9,516 nt of DNA. Origin: an uncultured Prevotellaceae bacterium. Lineage in GTDB: Bacteria > Bacteroidota > Bacteroidia > Bacteroidales > Bacteroidaceae. A program made the position numbers and the translations under genes. Of this stretch, positions 1 to 6,626 are shown piece by piece. Numbering within the stretch: position 1 is the stretch's first letter; every line of letters starts with the position of its first letter. Below the pieces are notes generated by a model. The model was not told the DNA's origin. It saw only the letters and a program-made list of their open reading frames with translations, and made no database searches. The stretch is taken from NCBI GenBank assembly GCA_900313845.1, contig OMTC01000041.1:1-9516 (forward strand), in the 5' to 3' direction.

Positions 1-67
1 TGAATCAGGGATTTATAGGATTATTTTGGATTCTTCATTCTACTTCCCTCGCTTCATCATTTTTGTC

Positions 68-145
68 AAGGATTTTAAGGATTTTAAGGATTTTTTGATA
101 TTTGAAACTTCGTTAAACGTTAAACGTTAAACTTTAAACGTTATT
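68..145. repeat. Two short tandem repeats downstream of the amidohydrolase gene
   Basis: Three perfect copies of the 9-mer AAGGATTTT lie at 68-76, 77-85 and 86-94. Five copies of a 7-mer follow: CGTTAAA at 111-117, 118-124 and 125-131, then the variants CTTTAAA (132-138) and CGTTATT (139-145). Both lie in the AT-rich stretch after the stop codon of the minus-strand amidohydrolase. No gene or clear terminator is visible in 1-160. A fragment ATTCTTCATTC at 30-40 resembles the larger inverted repeat at 2155-2250. These look like slippage-prone intergenic repeats of no known function. Confidence 0.85.
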
Positions 146-160
146 TCACTTTTCACTTTC

Positions 161-1123
161 CTATTCCGACATATTTTTAATATAAGGTAAATCAGGAAGG
201 TTTTGGAAACCATAGAAACGCTGAGCGTTCTGTCCTAAGAAGAGGGATTTTTCCTCTTCTGTCAGTTCTGAGGACTTCGATACAAAATCATAGGACATAC
301 GATAGGTGATGGCTGTAATGGTGCGAGGATAATCACTTCCCCACATCAATCGATCCATACCCACGAGTTCTGCTGCACGACGGATGCTGCGAATGGCTGA
401 AGGGAACGGATAAAACTCTGAATTGTAGAGCCATGTGATACCACCCGATTCTATCATCACGTTTTCTCCATGTAGAGCCAAACGTACTTGACTCTCAAAG
501 GATGCTGTGGTAGGCATACCGAAATGTCCTATTGCTACTTTCAACTGTGGACATTCCTCAATCACTTCTGCCATCTCAGCGATTTGTCGTTCATCGTCTC
601 CCAAGCACATCGACAGAATCATCCCCTTGCTTTCCATGAACTTGAACTGTTCCATCATTCCGAGCAAAGACTCTTTCACGCGATGTCCAGGAATGGCAAT
701 GCCACGGAAACCATCAGCGAATGCTTGCTTGGCTTCGTCGAGCGTGAAAGCCATCGCCATGCAGAAGAAACGGTCGGGATAGCGCTGTTGCACCTCCTTG
801 AGATATGCATTTTGGTTGCCATCAATCACTTCTTGCACCACCACGGCAGCCCCCACTTGTGCATAGTTCATATTGGAGAGAAACACCTCAGCCGAATTCA
901 CGCTGTCAATCATGAAAGGAGGCAACATCTGCACTTCTTCGTCCATAAAAATGCTTCGTCCATTCTTCAGTGAACGAATCACTTTCCCATCCACCTTTGT
1001 ATCTTGTTTGAGCCAAAGGTGGCTATGTGCATCAATAATGGAAGACCCACCCCCAACCCTCCCTGTGAGGGAGGGAGAAATTACCTGAGACTCCATATTA
1101 TTATAATCGTCGTTCATATTCAT
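161..1123 (-). CDS. Amidohydrolase-2 family TIM-barrel hydrolase, probable sugar lactonase (COG3618-like)
   Basis: This is a 320-residue cytoplasmic metal-dependent hydrolase of the amidohydrolase superfamily. The family's marks are present: the N-terminal strand-1 metal motif IIDAHSHLW (H33, H35), GHFG (H200) at a barrel strand end, WGSDYP with the expected catalytic/metal Asp264, and a closing GQNAQRFYG motif. No signal peptide is seen. COG3618 relatives include L-fucono- and L-rhamnono-lactonases and 2-pyrone-4,6-dicarboxylate hydrolase. It follows an L-galactose-dehydrogenase-like gene by 55 bases on the same strand, so a lactonase acting on that enzyme's product is the best guess (inference). 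The start at 1123 has an A-rich leader; Met10 at 1096 is an alternative. Oddity: residues 17-26 (PSLTGRVGGG) are encoded by a palindromic repeat inserted just before the first metal motif. Family assignment is firm, substrate is not. Confidence 0.9.
   Translation of the reverse strand: MNMNDDYNNMESQVISPSLTGRVGGGSSIIDAHSHLWLKQDTKVDGKVIRSLKNGRSIFMDEEVQMLPPFMIDSVNSAEVFLSNMNYAQVGAAVVVQEVIDGNQNAYLKEVQQRYPDRFFCMAMAFTLDEAKQAFADGFRGIAIPGHRVKESLLGMMEQFKFMESKGMILSMCLGDDERQIAEMAEVIEECPQLKVAIGHFGMPTTASFESQVRLALHGENVMIESGGITWLYNSEFYPFPSAIRSIRRAAELVGMDRLMWGSDYPRTITAITYRMSYDFVSKSSELTEEEKSLFLGQNAQRFYGFQNLPDLPYIKNMSE
1046..1075. repeat. REP-like palindromic element, copy 1, inside the amidohydrolase coding sequence
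   Basis: On the plus strand a CCCACCCCCAACC tract (1046-1058) runs into a perfect 7-bp stem, CCCTCCC (1057-1063) and GGGAGGG (1069-1075), with loop TGTGA. The element lies fully inside the 5' end of the minus-strand amidohydrolase gene and is translated as residues 17-26. A related copy in the opposite orientation lies at 1139-1174. C-rich CACCCCCAACC-plus-hairpin elements of this kind are, from general knowledge, dispersed in many Bacteroidota genomes. Confidence 0.8.
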
Positions 1124-1138
1124 ACGTTTTTGTATTCA

Positions 1139-1174
1139 CTCCCCTCGCCCATTGGAGAGGGGTTGGGGGTGAGG
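1139..1174. repeat. REP-like palindromic element, copy 2, inverted relative to copy 1
   Basis: A stem CCCCTC (1141-1146) / GAGGGG (1157-1162) with a 10-base loop is followed by GGTTGGGGGTGAGG (1161-1174). The reverse complement of that tail, CCTCACCCCCAACC, matches the C-rich tail of copy 1. The element fills most of the 55-base gap between the aldo/keto reductase stop codon (1179-1181) and the amidohydrolase start (1123). It could form a hairpin in a shared transcript of the two genes. It has no long U-tract like a normal intrinsic terminator. Confidence 0.75.
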
Positions 1175-1178
1175 CTTT

Positions 1179-2126
1179 TTACGAATTCTTCCACGTTACT
1201 CTTTGCTGTTCCCCAATGATTGCTTTCACTTCCTTCACCAATTCCCAATCAGGTTCTTCGTTTGCCCATTGGATGTTGCGCTTTACGTTCTCGGGGTTGG
1301 CAGAAGAGAAGAGAGTACCAGCAATACGAGGATTGCTCACACTGTATTGAACGGCAAGACGTTCGATAGGATAGTTCTTTGATTCACAGTATGCAGCAGC
1401 CTTGGCACATGCCTCTACCAAAGGTTTTGGTGCAGGATGCCAGTCAGGCACACCGCGACGAGAGAGGAGTCCCATACTGAGTGGCGAAGCATTGATGACA
1501 CCAACGCCATGCTGTTCGAAATAGTCGAGTTCATCTGCCAGTGCATCATCATTCAGGCAGAAATGGCAGAAGTTGAGCACACTCTCCACAACGCCTGCTT
1601 CGGAATGGTCAATCACCCACTTGAGGTTTGCCAACTGAAGGTCGGTGATACCCACATGTCCCACCACACCTTTCTGGCGGAGTTCCACCAAAGCAGGGAG
1701 CGTTTCATCCACCACCTTCTGCAGTCCGCCTGGCAGGGAAGCTTGGAACTCAATGTCGTGAACATTGATGAGGTCGATATAGTCGATGCCCAAGCGTTCC
1801 ATACTTTCATAAACGCTTTCCGTAGCACGTTTGGCAGAATAGTCCCAAGTATTCACGCCATCCTTTCCATAGCGTCCCACCTTCGTACTCAAGAAATATT
1901 TGTCACGAGGGATGTGCTTCAGCGCTTTGCCGAGCACAGTTTCAGCTTTGTAGTGTCCATAGTAAGGACTCACATCGATAAAATTGATACCGCCTTCGAT
2001 TGCCACTTCCACGGCTCGAATGCTTTCCGTTTCTTTCGTTTCGTGAAACACGCTTCCAAGTGAGGAGGCACCGAAACTCAGATTCGAAATCTTTAAACCT
2101 GTTTTTCCTATTTCTGTGTAACGCAT
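1179..2126 (-). CDS. Aldo/keto reductase, L-galactose / L-fucose dehydrogenase-like
   Basis: This 315-residue cytoplasmic protein is a complete (alpha/beta)8 NAD(P)-dependent oxidoreductase. The catalytic tetrad is visible: Asp51 and Tyr56 in DVSPYYG, Lys82 in STKVGRY, His123 in NVHDIEF. Several stretches closely resemble what I remember of plant L-galactose dehydrogenase: FGASSLGSVF (residues 18-27), TKVGRY, VHDIEF, NASPLSMGLL, PDWHPA and a C-terminal TW motif. That enzyme oxidises L-galactose to L-galactono-1,4-lactone; bacterial relatives act on L-fucose and similar aldoses. The neighbouring amidohydrolase would then open the lactone. The start has an AT-rich leader and no good SD. No TAnnTTTG promoter is visible in the 119 bases upstream, so it may be read through from the AraC-type gene. 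Substrate and cofactor are inferred, not shown. Confidence 0.93.
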   Translation of the reverse strand: MRYTEIGKTGLKISNLSFGASSLGSVFHETKETESIRAVEVAIEGGINFIDVSPYYGHYKAETVLGKALKHIPRDKYFLSTKVGRYGKDGVNTWDYSAKRATESVYESMERLGIDYIDLINVHDIEFQASLPGGLQKVVDETLPALVELRQKGVVGHVGITDLQLANLKWVIDHSEAGVVESVLNFCHFCLNDDALADELDYFEQHGVGVINASPLSMGLLSRRGVPDWHPAPKPLVEACAKAAAYCESKNYPIERLAVQYSVSNPRIAGTLFSSANPENVKRNIQWANEEPDWELVKEVKAIIGEQQRVTWKNS

Positions 2127-2154
2127 ATATTGAATTTGAATATTTTTAAAATTT

Positions 2155-2250
2155 AATGAAGAATGTAGAATGAAGAATGAAGAATGTATTTTAGTTTATG
2201 TTATTTTCATTCTTCATTCGGAGCGAAGCGACCATTCTTCATTCTTCATT
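2155..2250. repeat. GAATGAA-type inverted repeat overlapping the end of the AraC-family gene
   Basis: The left arm AATGAAGAATGAAGAATG (2169-2186) is a perfect 18-bp inverted match to CATTCTTCATTCTTCATT (2233-2250). Further copies of the 7-mer GAATGAA pattern lie at 2155-2165 and, inverted, at 2208-2219. The centre holds GGAGCGAAGCGACC. The right arm runs into the last codons of the minus-strand regulator gene and supplies its TGA stop (2246-2248). The repeat nearly fills the gap to the aldo/keto reductase gene and could fold as an mRNA hairpin. Confidence 0.85.
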
Positions 2251-3103
2251 TAAACGTGTCTCTATATTCCTGCGGCGTTTTGCCTGTGGATTTCTTGAAC
2301 ATTCGAGTGAAATAAGAGTAATCGAGGAAACCAAGGGCAGCTGCAACTTCCTTCACAAGCATATCCTCGGTGATTAACAGCAGTTGCGCTCGTTCCACCT
2401 TCTTCTGATTGATATATTGCAGAGGCGAAATGCCGAAATGCTTCTTGAAGAGACGGATGAGATAAGTCTTCGTGACGAAAGCAATGTCTGCCAGTTCCTC
2501 CAAATCAATATCCATGCAAATATGATCATTGATGTACGACAGCACCTTCACCATCCGCTTGTCCGTTGTCCATATCTTTGGAACGGCATTCTTCATAAAC
2601 CGAGAAAAGAGGTAGAGAATGATGCCACGCAGTTCCATTTTCTGATAAAGGGGAAGCGCATGGTAACGATGCACGTAGGAAGAGAAAGTCGCTTGATTAT
2701 CGTATGATAAAGGATTGCTTTCTGGCAATTGTGCTTCAGGAATAGCCTGGCACATCAGTTCAAACATTCGTTCGCAATCCTCGCAGTTCTTCACCTCCGT
2801 AGGAAAGTCATAGTAATCAAAAATGTTCGACTCCGTCTTGAATCCTTCATACACATGCAAATAGTAGTGTGTGAACAATCCATGACACTCGCAACTATGC
2901 AGGGTGTAGGCAGGAATGATGTAGAGATTGCCTGGTGTGAGTTCATAGCACTTATCTTCGAAATGAATCCGTGCCCCACCTTCTTTCACATAGTAGATAC
3001 GAGTGAAAGGCGAGCACACCTGTTGCCAATTCCAGTCGGCATTGTGATGAGCCAATCCTACATTCAGCAGCAGCATGTTCAGTGATTCAATGGGTATTTG
3101 CAT
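2246..3103 (-). CDS. AraC-family transcriptional regulator with cupin-type sensor domain
   Basis: This is a DNA-binding regulator, 285 residues from the start chosen here. The N-terminal half has a small-ligand cupin fold of the AraC_binding type: YYVKEGGARIHF, then LTPGNLYIIPAYTLHS, at about residues 37-70. The C-terminal 100 residues hold the double helix-turn-helix: LEELADIAFVTKTYLIRLFKK and then VKEVAAALGFLDYSYFTRMFKK, ending in the family signature TGKTPQEYR. The reading frame is open to an earlier ATG at 3139 (297 residues), but a TAACTTTG promoter -7 element at 3127-3134 lies inside that extension, so transcription should begin after it. The ATG at 3103 has an A-rich leader. The gene is upstream of the dehydrogenase and lactonase genes on the same strand and may control them in response to a sugar (inference). 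Confidence 0.92.
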   Translation of the reverse strand: MQIPIESLNMLLLNVGLAHHNADWNWQQVCSPFTRIYYVKEGGARIHFEDKCYELTPGNLYIIPAYTLHSCECHGLFTHYYLHVYEGFKTESNIFDYYDFPTEVKNCEDCERMFELMCQAIPEAQLPESNPLSYDNQATFSSYVHRYHALPLYQKMELRGIILYLFSRFMKNAVPKIWTTDKRMVKVLSYINDHICMDIDLEELADIAFVTKTYLIRLFKKHFGISPLQYINQKKVERAQLLLITEDMLVKEVAAALGFLDYSYFTRMFKKSTGKTPQEYRDTFK

Positions 3104-3126
3104 AGGAATATTTTTTTTAGTTAAGG

Positions 3127-3156
3127 CAAAGTTAGTCATTTTGTTTCAACCACCAA
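3127..3156 (-). promoter_or_regulatory. Bacteroidota-type promoter for the AraC-family gene
   Basis: The minus strand reads TAACTTTG (3134-3127), a perfect match to the TAnnTTTG -7 element, with TTGG (3156-3153) as a -33 candidate 18 bases upstream. The predicted transcription start near 3120 leaves a 5' leader of about 17 bases before the ATG at 3103. This placement decides the start codon of the regulator. Confidence 0.65.
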
Positions 3157-3175
3157 GCGAAAAGTGCAACATTGT

Positions 3176-3187
3176 CCTATTAATAGG
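3176..3187. promoter_or_regulatory. 12-bp perfect palindrome upstream of the AraC-family promoter
   Basis: CCTATTAATAGG is a perfect palindrome centred about 62 bases upstream of the predicted transcription start of the regulator gene and about 25 bases beyond its -33 element. The position fits an operator or activator site. Function is inferred from position and symmetry only, and no second copy was seen by eye in the window. Confidence 0.35.
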
Positions 3188-3205
3188 TTTTATTTTTCAA
3201 GAGCA

Positions 3206-3274
3206 TATAAAAACCACAGAGGGAACAGATTGACACAGCAAAAATGTCTGTGCTCGTCTGTTCCCTCTGTGGTT
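3206..3274 (-). terminator. Strong hairpin terminator after the TonB-dependent receptor gene
   Basis: A perfect 18-bp stem AACCACAGAGGGAACAGA (3212-3229) / TCTGTTCCCTCTGTGGTT (3257-3274) encloses a second 5-bp stem (3234-3238 with 3248-3252). Read on the minus strand it begins 24 bases after the receptor's TAA stop, and the right flank ends in TTTTTATA, as in an intrinsic terminator. It separates the receptor from the regulator gene, which has its own promoter. The arm words (CCACAGAGG, CCTCTGTGG) recall a dispersed repeat seen in many genomes, so it may have arrived as a repeat and been co-opted. Confidence 0.7.
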
Positions 3275-3298
3275 CAAAGAAAAGTATGAGTTCGGTGA

Positions 3299-6200
3299 TT
3301 AGAATGGTCGGCCACCGCCAAAACCTCCGCCGAAGCCACCGCCACCGAAGCCACCGGCTGGACGACCACCGCCACCACGGTTTCCGCCACCACGATTTCC
3401 GCCACGGTTTCCACCACCATTAGGCATTCCCCACATGTTACGCTCGTTCGATGTACCGTTGGCGTTGCGTCCACCGAAAATGTTGAGCTTGTATATAACA
3501 CTGATCAAACCGTAGGAATAGATGGCGTTGTAGCGGGTATCGCTGCTTTGCATAGCGTTGATAGTTCGACTGATGTTGCTCTGCTGACCAAGGATGTCGT
3601 TCCAAGAGAGAGCAATGGTGAGTGCTCTGCCGCGGAGGAAGGACTGAGAAACCTGAGCGTTCCAAATCAACTCGTTCGTGTTCATTTCGGAATTAGCATA
3701 ACCTCTACGTGAGTTCATGGCGATGTCCGTGTTGAGCATGGTTCCCCAAGGAGCATTGATGTTGATTTCTGTGCCGTAAGCAAAGTTGAAGGTATTCTTC
3801 AAACTGTTCTTGATGACATTGTTGTCGGAGTGGTTGAAATTGACATTTCCATTGAGGGAAATTTCAAACCAGTCGTTACGATAGGCAAGTTCCAAGCGCT
3901 CACCCAAGTTCAAAGTCTTTGTGGTTGACTTTTCTTCCTTGTATTGTGTAGGGTCGAGATAGCTCACGTTGTTCTGATAACCTACATTGGTATTCGAGTT
4001 GAGCGTCCATGCCTTGTTAGCATCGAGAGCGGTATTGAAACCGAATCCACCATTCACATTCCAGTTACCATTGATATTTTCCGACTTGGTGGTTCGCACA
4101 CCCGTTGCTGCATCATAGCTTACGCGCTGAGCAATCTGGTTCTGAGTGAACGAAAAGTTCAGGTTGGCGAAGATGCTGCGCTGATGCTCCATCTCGAATG
4201 TGTTGTAGAAGAGCATGAAGTTCTGGTTGAACGAAGGCTTCAGTCCTGGGTTACCCTTGGTGATGTTGAGGGGGTTATTGTCGTCTTCGATGTCGAGGAG
4301 GCTAGTCATGCTTGGCTGTGACGTGCGGGCACGATAACGGAACTGCAAGTTGCTCATTTCGTTGAATTTGTAGCGGAGATTCAAATTTGGTGCAAAGTTG
4401 AACACATTGCGAGTGATGTCGTTATACTGCTTGCCCATGTAGTGATAGTCCATTTCGGAATGCTGTGGCAGGAGGTCGAAGCCAAAGTTGAAGTTGTAGT
4501 TGTCGCGAACACGACGGAAAGTAATCGAAATGGTGTGGTCGAGGTTCTTGTATTCAGAGAACTGACTCAAACGGTCGCTATAACTACTGGTGAGACCTCT
4601 GTTGAGCAATTCATCCACTGCTCCTGCCACGTCGAAACGATTGGCACGAAGGGCATTCACGATGGCGTTGTAGCTATCCATGTCGGACAAATAATCGTAT
4701 GCCTGACGGTCGCTCTTATTATAACTATAAGAGAAGCGGTAGCTGAACTGGAGGTAAGTGCGGTCAGCAATAGGTTCACTGTAGGTTGCCTGTACGGAAT
4801 AGTTGCGAGTTCTGCCAGGGGTGGTGTTGTAGCGGTTGTTGATGTCTCCAGATTTTCCTTCTTGACGATAGCTGATATTGGCAGCCGAAAGTTGCCTGCT
4901 CCCCGTGTTGGTGAGTCCACCTGTGAGTCGCAACGTGATGTTGCGTCCTTCGTTATTCAGTTTGCGATTGATTTGCAATTCACCGTTTCCACCCACACTG
5001 TTCGAATAGTTCTGGCTACGGCTGTCATTAGTATTCACAATCTTCGAGATGAGCGTGTCGATATAAGCATCACCTGTTTCATAGACATGGCTGATGAAGT
5101 TTCTTTCTGCCTTCTCGAGTGTAGCATCGGAATAATTATTAGGATCTACATCGTAAGTGCGAGATTCGCCAAATTGACTGCTACGGTTGCGCGAATAGCT
5201 GAAGTTTGGACGGAAGATAACGTTCCACATCGAGTCTGGCTTCCATTCAAATCGGAAACCACTGCTCAGGCTGGAGTTGCTGGAATAGCTCTGATTCACA
5301 CTATTGGAGAACGCGCCCGAAGGCATAACGAAGTTCTGAGTGGTTGATTGGTTCCAAGAGTCGCTGCCGTTGTAGCGATGCCAAACGTAACCACCTGCTT
5401 CGAGCTTCTCGCTCAGTTCGGAAGCGAAATTGAAACCGAGCTCCTTGCTTGCCTGGAGTCCACCGCCGCCACCGAAGCCACGACCGCCAAAACCACGACC
5501 ACCGCCGCCACCGAAGCCACGGTCACTGACGTTGTTGGCACTCGACACAAGCGAGTACTGGTTAGGACCATTGAAACGGTTCACATTGGCACGTGCATTG
5601 TAGCGGTGCTCTGTTCCCAAACCACCATTGATTTGACCGAACCAACCATTGTTCATACCTTTCTTCACGGTGAGGTCGAGCACTGTCTCGTCTTCGCCAT
5701 CATCAATACCCGTGATACGGCTCAAGTCGCTCTTGCGGTCGTATGCCTTAATCCTGTCGATGATATTGGTTGGGAGATTCTTGAGGGCGATGTTCTTGTC
5801 GTTGATAAAGAATTCCTTACCATCCACGAGCACCTTCTTCACTTCCTTACCATTGATTTTGATAGTACCATCGTCTTCGATAGTAGCACCTGGGAGCTTC
5901 TTCACGAGGTCCTCCAGCATACTACCTTCATGCATGCGGTATGCATCAGCATTGTAGATGAGTGAGTCGCCCTTCACCTGCACCTTCGCAGCATTGGCGG
6001 TCACCTCTGCCTCCTTCAGCATGATGGCATCAGTGGTCAGTGTGAAATAGCCCAAATCCACATCCTTTTTCTTTTCCTTCGTCAGGTCGATGGCAACCAC
6101 GTGGTTGTGGTAGCCAATAAAGGAAATCTTGAGCAAGTACTTGTCCTTCTTCACACCATTGATTTTGAAAACTCCCTTCACATCGGTTGCTGCACCATTC

Positions 6201-6367
6201 ACGAGAGTAGTATCTTTCGTGGTGCACACCTGCACGGTGGCAGACATAATGGGCTCGTTGGAACCTTTTTCCATCACGATACCCGAGAGATTGAATTTGG
6301 ATTGACCAAAAGCTGTGCTCACCGTCAGCAGCGAAATCACAACCATCAACAGTCTTGTCTTCATCAC
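3299..6367 (-). CDS. TonB-dependent receptor / outer-membrane beta-barrel protein (OMP_b-brl_3 type) with Gly-rich tail
   Basis: This is a 1022-residue outer-membrane protein. A signal peptide spans residues 1-21 (basic MMKTR, hydrophobic core, cut near AFG/QS). A carboxypeptidase-regulatory-like beta-sandwich (about 26-110, beginning LSGIVMEKGSNEPI) is followed by a plug-like region (about 120-235, with LEDLVKKLPGATIEDDG and VLVDGKEFF). A long barrel rich in alternating Asn/Ser/aromatic strands runs from about 240 to 965. The family (PF14905-like) is related to SusC-type TonB-dependent transporters but is usually without SusD, and none is nearby. Two glycine-rich tracts are unusual: residues 284-303, where the barrel begins, and 984-1022 after the last visible strand, made of GGNRGG and GFGGG units and ending in Phe. 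The first of two adjacent ATGs is taken as start. Substrate is unknown; peptide, metal-complex or glycan uptake are all possible. Confidence 0.93.
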   Translation of the reverse strand: MMKTRLLMVVISLLTVSTAFGQSKFNLSGIVMEKGSNEPIMSATVQVCTTKDTTLVNGAATDVKGVFKINGVKKDKYLLKISFIGYHNHVVAIDLTKEKKKDVDLGYFTLTTDAIMLKEAEVTANAAKVQVKGDSLIYNADAYRMHEGSMLEDLVKKLPGATIEDDGTIKINGKEVKKVLVDGKEFFINDKNIALKNLPTNIIDRIKAYDRKSDLSRITGIDDGEDETVLDLTVKKGMNNGWFGQINGGLGTEHRYNARANVNRFNGPNQYSLVSSANNVSDRGFGGGGGRGFGGRGFGGGGGLQASKELGFNFASELSEKLEAGGYVWHRYNGSDSWNQSTTQNFVMPSGAFSNSVNQSYSSNSSLSSGFRFEWKPDSMWNVIFRPNFSYSRNRSSQFGESRTYDVDPNNYSDATLEKAERNFISHVYETGDAYIDTLISKIVNTNDSRSQNYSNSVGGNGELQINRKLNNEGRNITLRLTGGLTNTGSRQLSAANISYRQEGKSGDINNRYNTTPGRTRNYSVQATYSEPIADRTYLQFSYRFSYSYNKSDRQAYDYLSDMDSYNAIVNALRANRFDVAGAVDELLNRGLTSSYSDRLSQFSEYKNLDHTISITFRRVRDNYNFNFGFDLLPQHSEMDYHYMGKQYNDITRNVFNFAPNLNLRYKFNEMSNLQFRYRARTSQPSMTSLLDIEDDNNPLNITKGNPGLKPSFNQNFMLFYNTFEMEHQRSIFANLNFSFTQNQIAQRVSYDAATGVRTTKSENINGNWNVNGGFGFNTALDANKAWTLNSNTNVGYQNNVSYLDPTQYKEEKSTTKTLNLGERLELAYRNDWFEISLNGNVNFNHSDNNVIKNSLKNTFNFAYGTEININAPWGTMLNTDIAMNSRRGYANSEMNTNELIWNAQVSQSFLRGRALTIALSWNDILGQQSNISRTINAMQSSDTRYNAIYSYGLISVIYKLNIFGGRNANGTSNERNMWGMPNGGGNRGGNRGGGNRGGGGRPAGGFGGGGFGGGFGGGRPF

Positions 6368-6560
6368 TTCTTCTTTAAGTAAGTTTATTAATTGGTTATT
6401 GCTTTATATCACCTTCGCGTTGTGATTCGAGAAGAATCTGAAAAAGAGATAGGACGACCTAAATGCGTTATCTTTTTACCTGTCCTACTTCATTGATTCC
6501 GATAAAAGGGCTCAAGGAACGCGAAAAGCTCTGCCTTTTACGTTTTCGACTGCAAAGTTA
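6368..6560 (-). promoter_or_regulatory. Promoter -7 element and long structured 5' leader of the receptor gene
   Basis: The minus strand carries TAACTTTG at 6560-6553, a perfect TAnnTTTG -7 element; a good -33 is not obvious. Transcription starting near 6545 would give a leader of about 178 bases before the receptor ATG at 6367. The leader can form at least two short stems: TAAAAGG (6503-6509) with CCTTTTA (6534-6540), and TAGGAC (6450-6455) with GTCCTA (6482-6487). I see no riboswitch family or small ORF in it. Confidence 0.5.
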
Positions 6561-6626
6561 CGAATAAGTTTAATCTTGGCACATCTTTTTTTCATTTTTC
6601 ATGCCACCACCTCTCTTTATCGTATA

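Noticed and set aside
1139..1174. Intrinsic terminator between the reductase and lactonase genes
   Set aside because: A hairpin is present but lacks a following U-tract on the minus strand, and the matching inverted copy at 1046-1075 makes a dispersed repeat the better explanation.
4442..5347. Long plus-strand open frame opposite the receptor gene, 301 codons
   Set aside because: It lies fully antisense to a well-supported receptor gene, its translation shows no recognisable domain, and no promoter element precedes it; it is a shadow of the receptor's codon use.
3299..6367. SusC of a SusC/SusD polysaccharide-utilisation pair
   Set aside because: No SusD-like lipoprotein gene is adjacent, and the C-terminal barrel looks like the OMP_b-brl_3 type, not a classical SusC.
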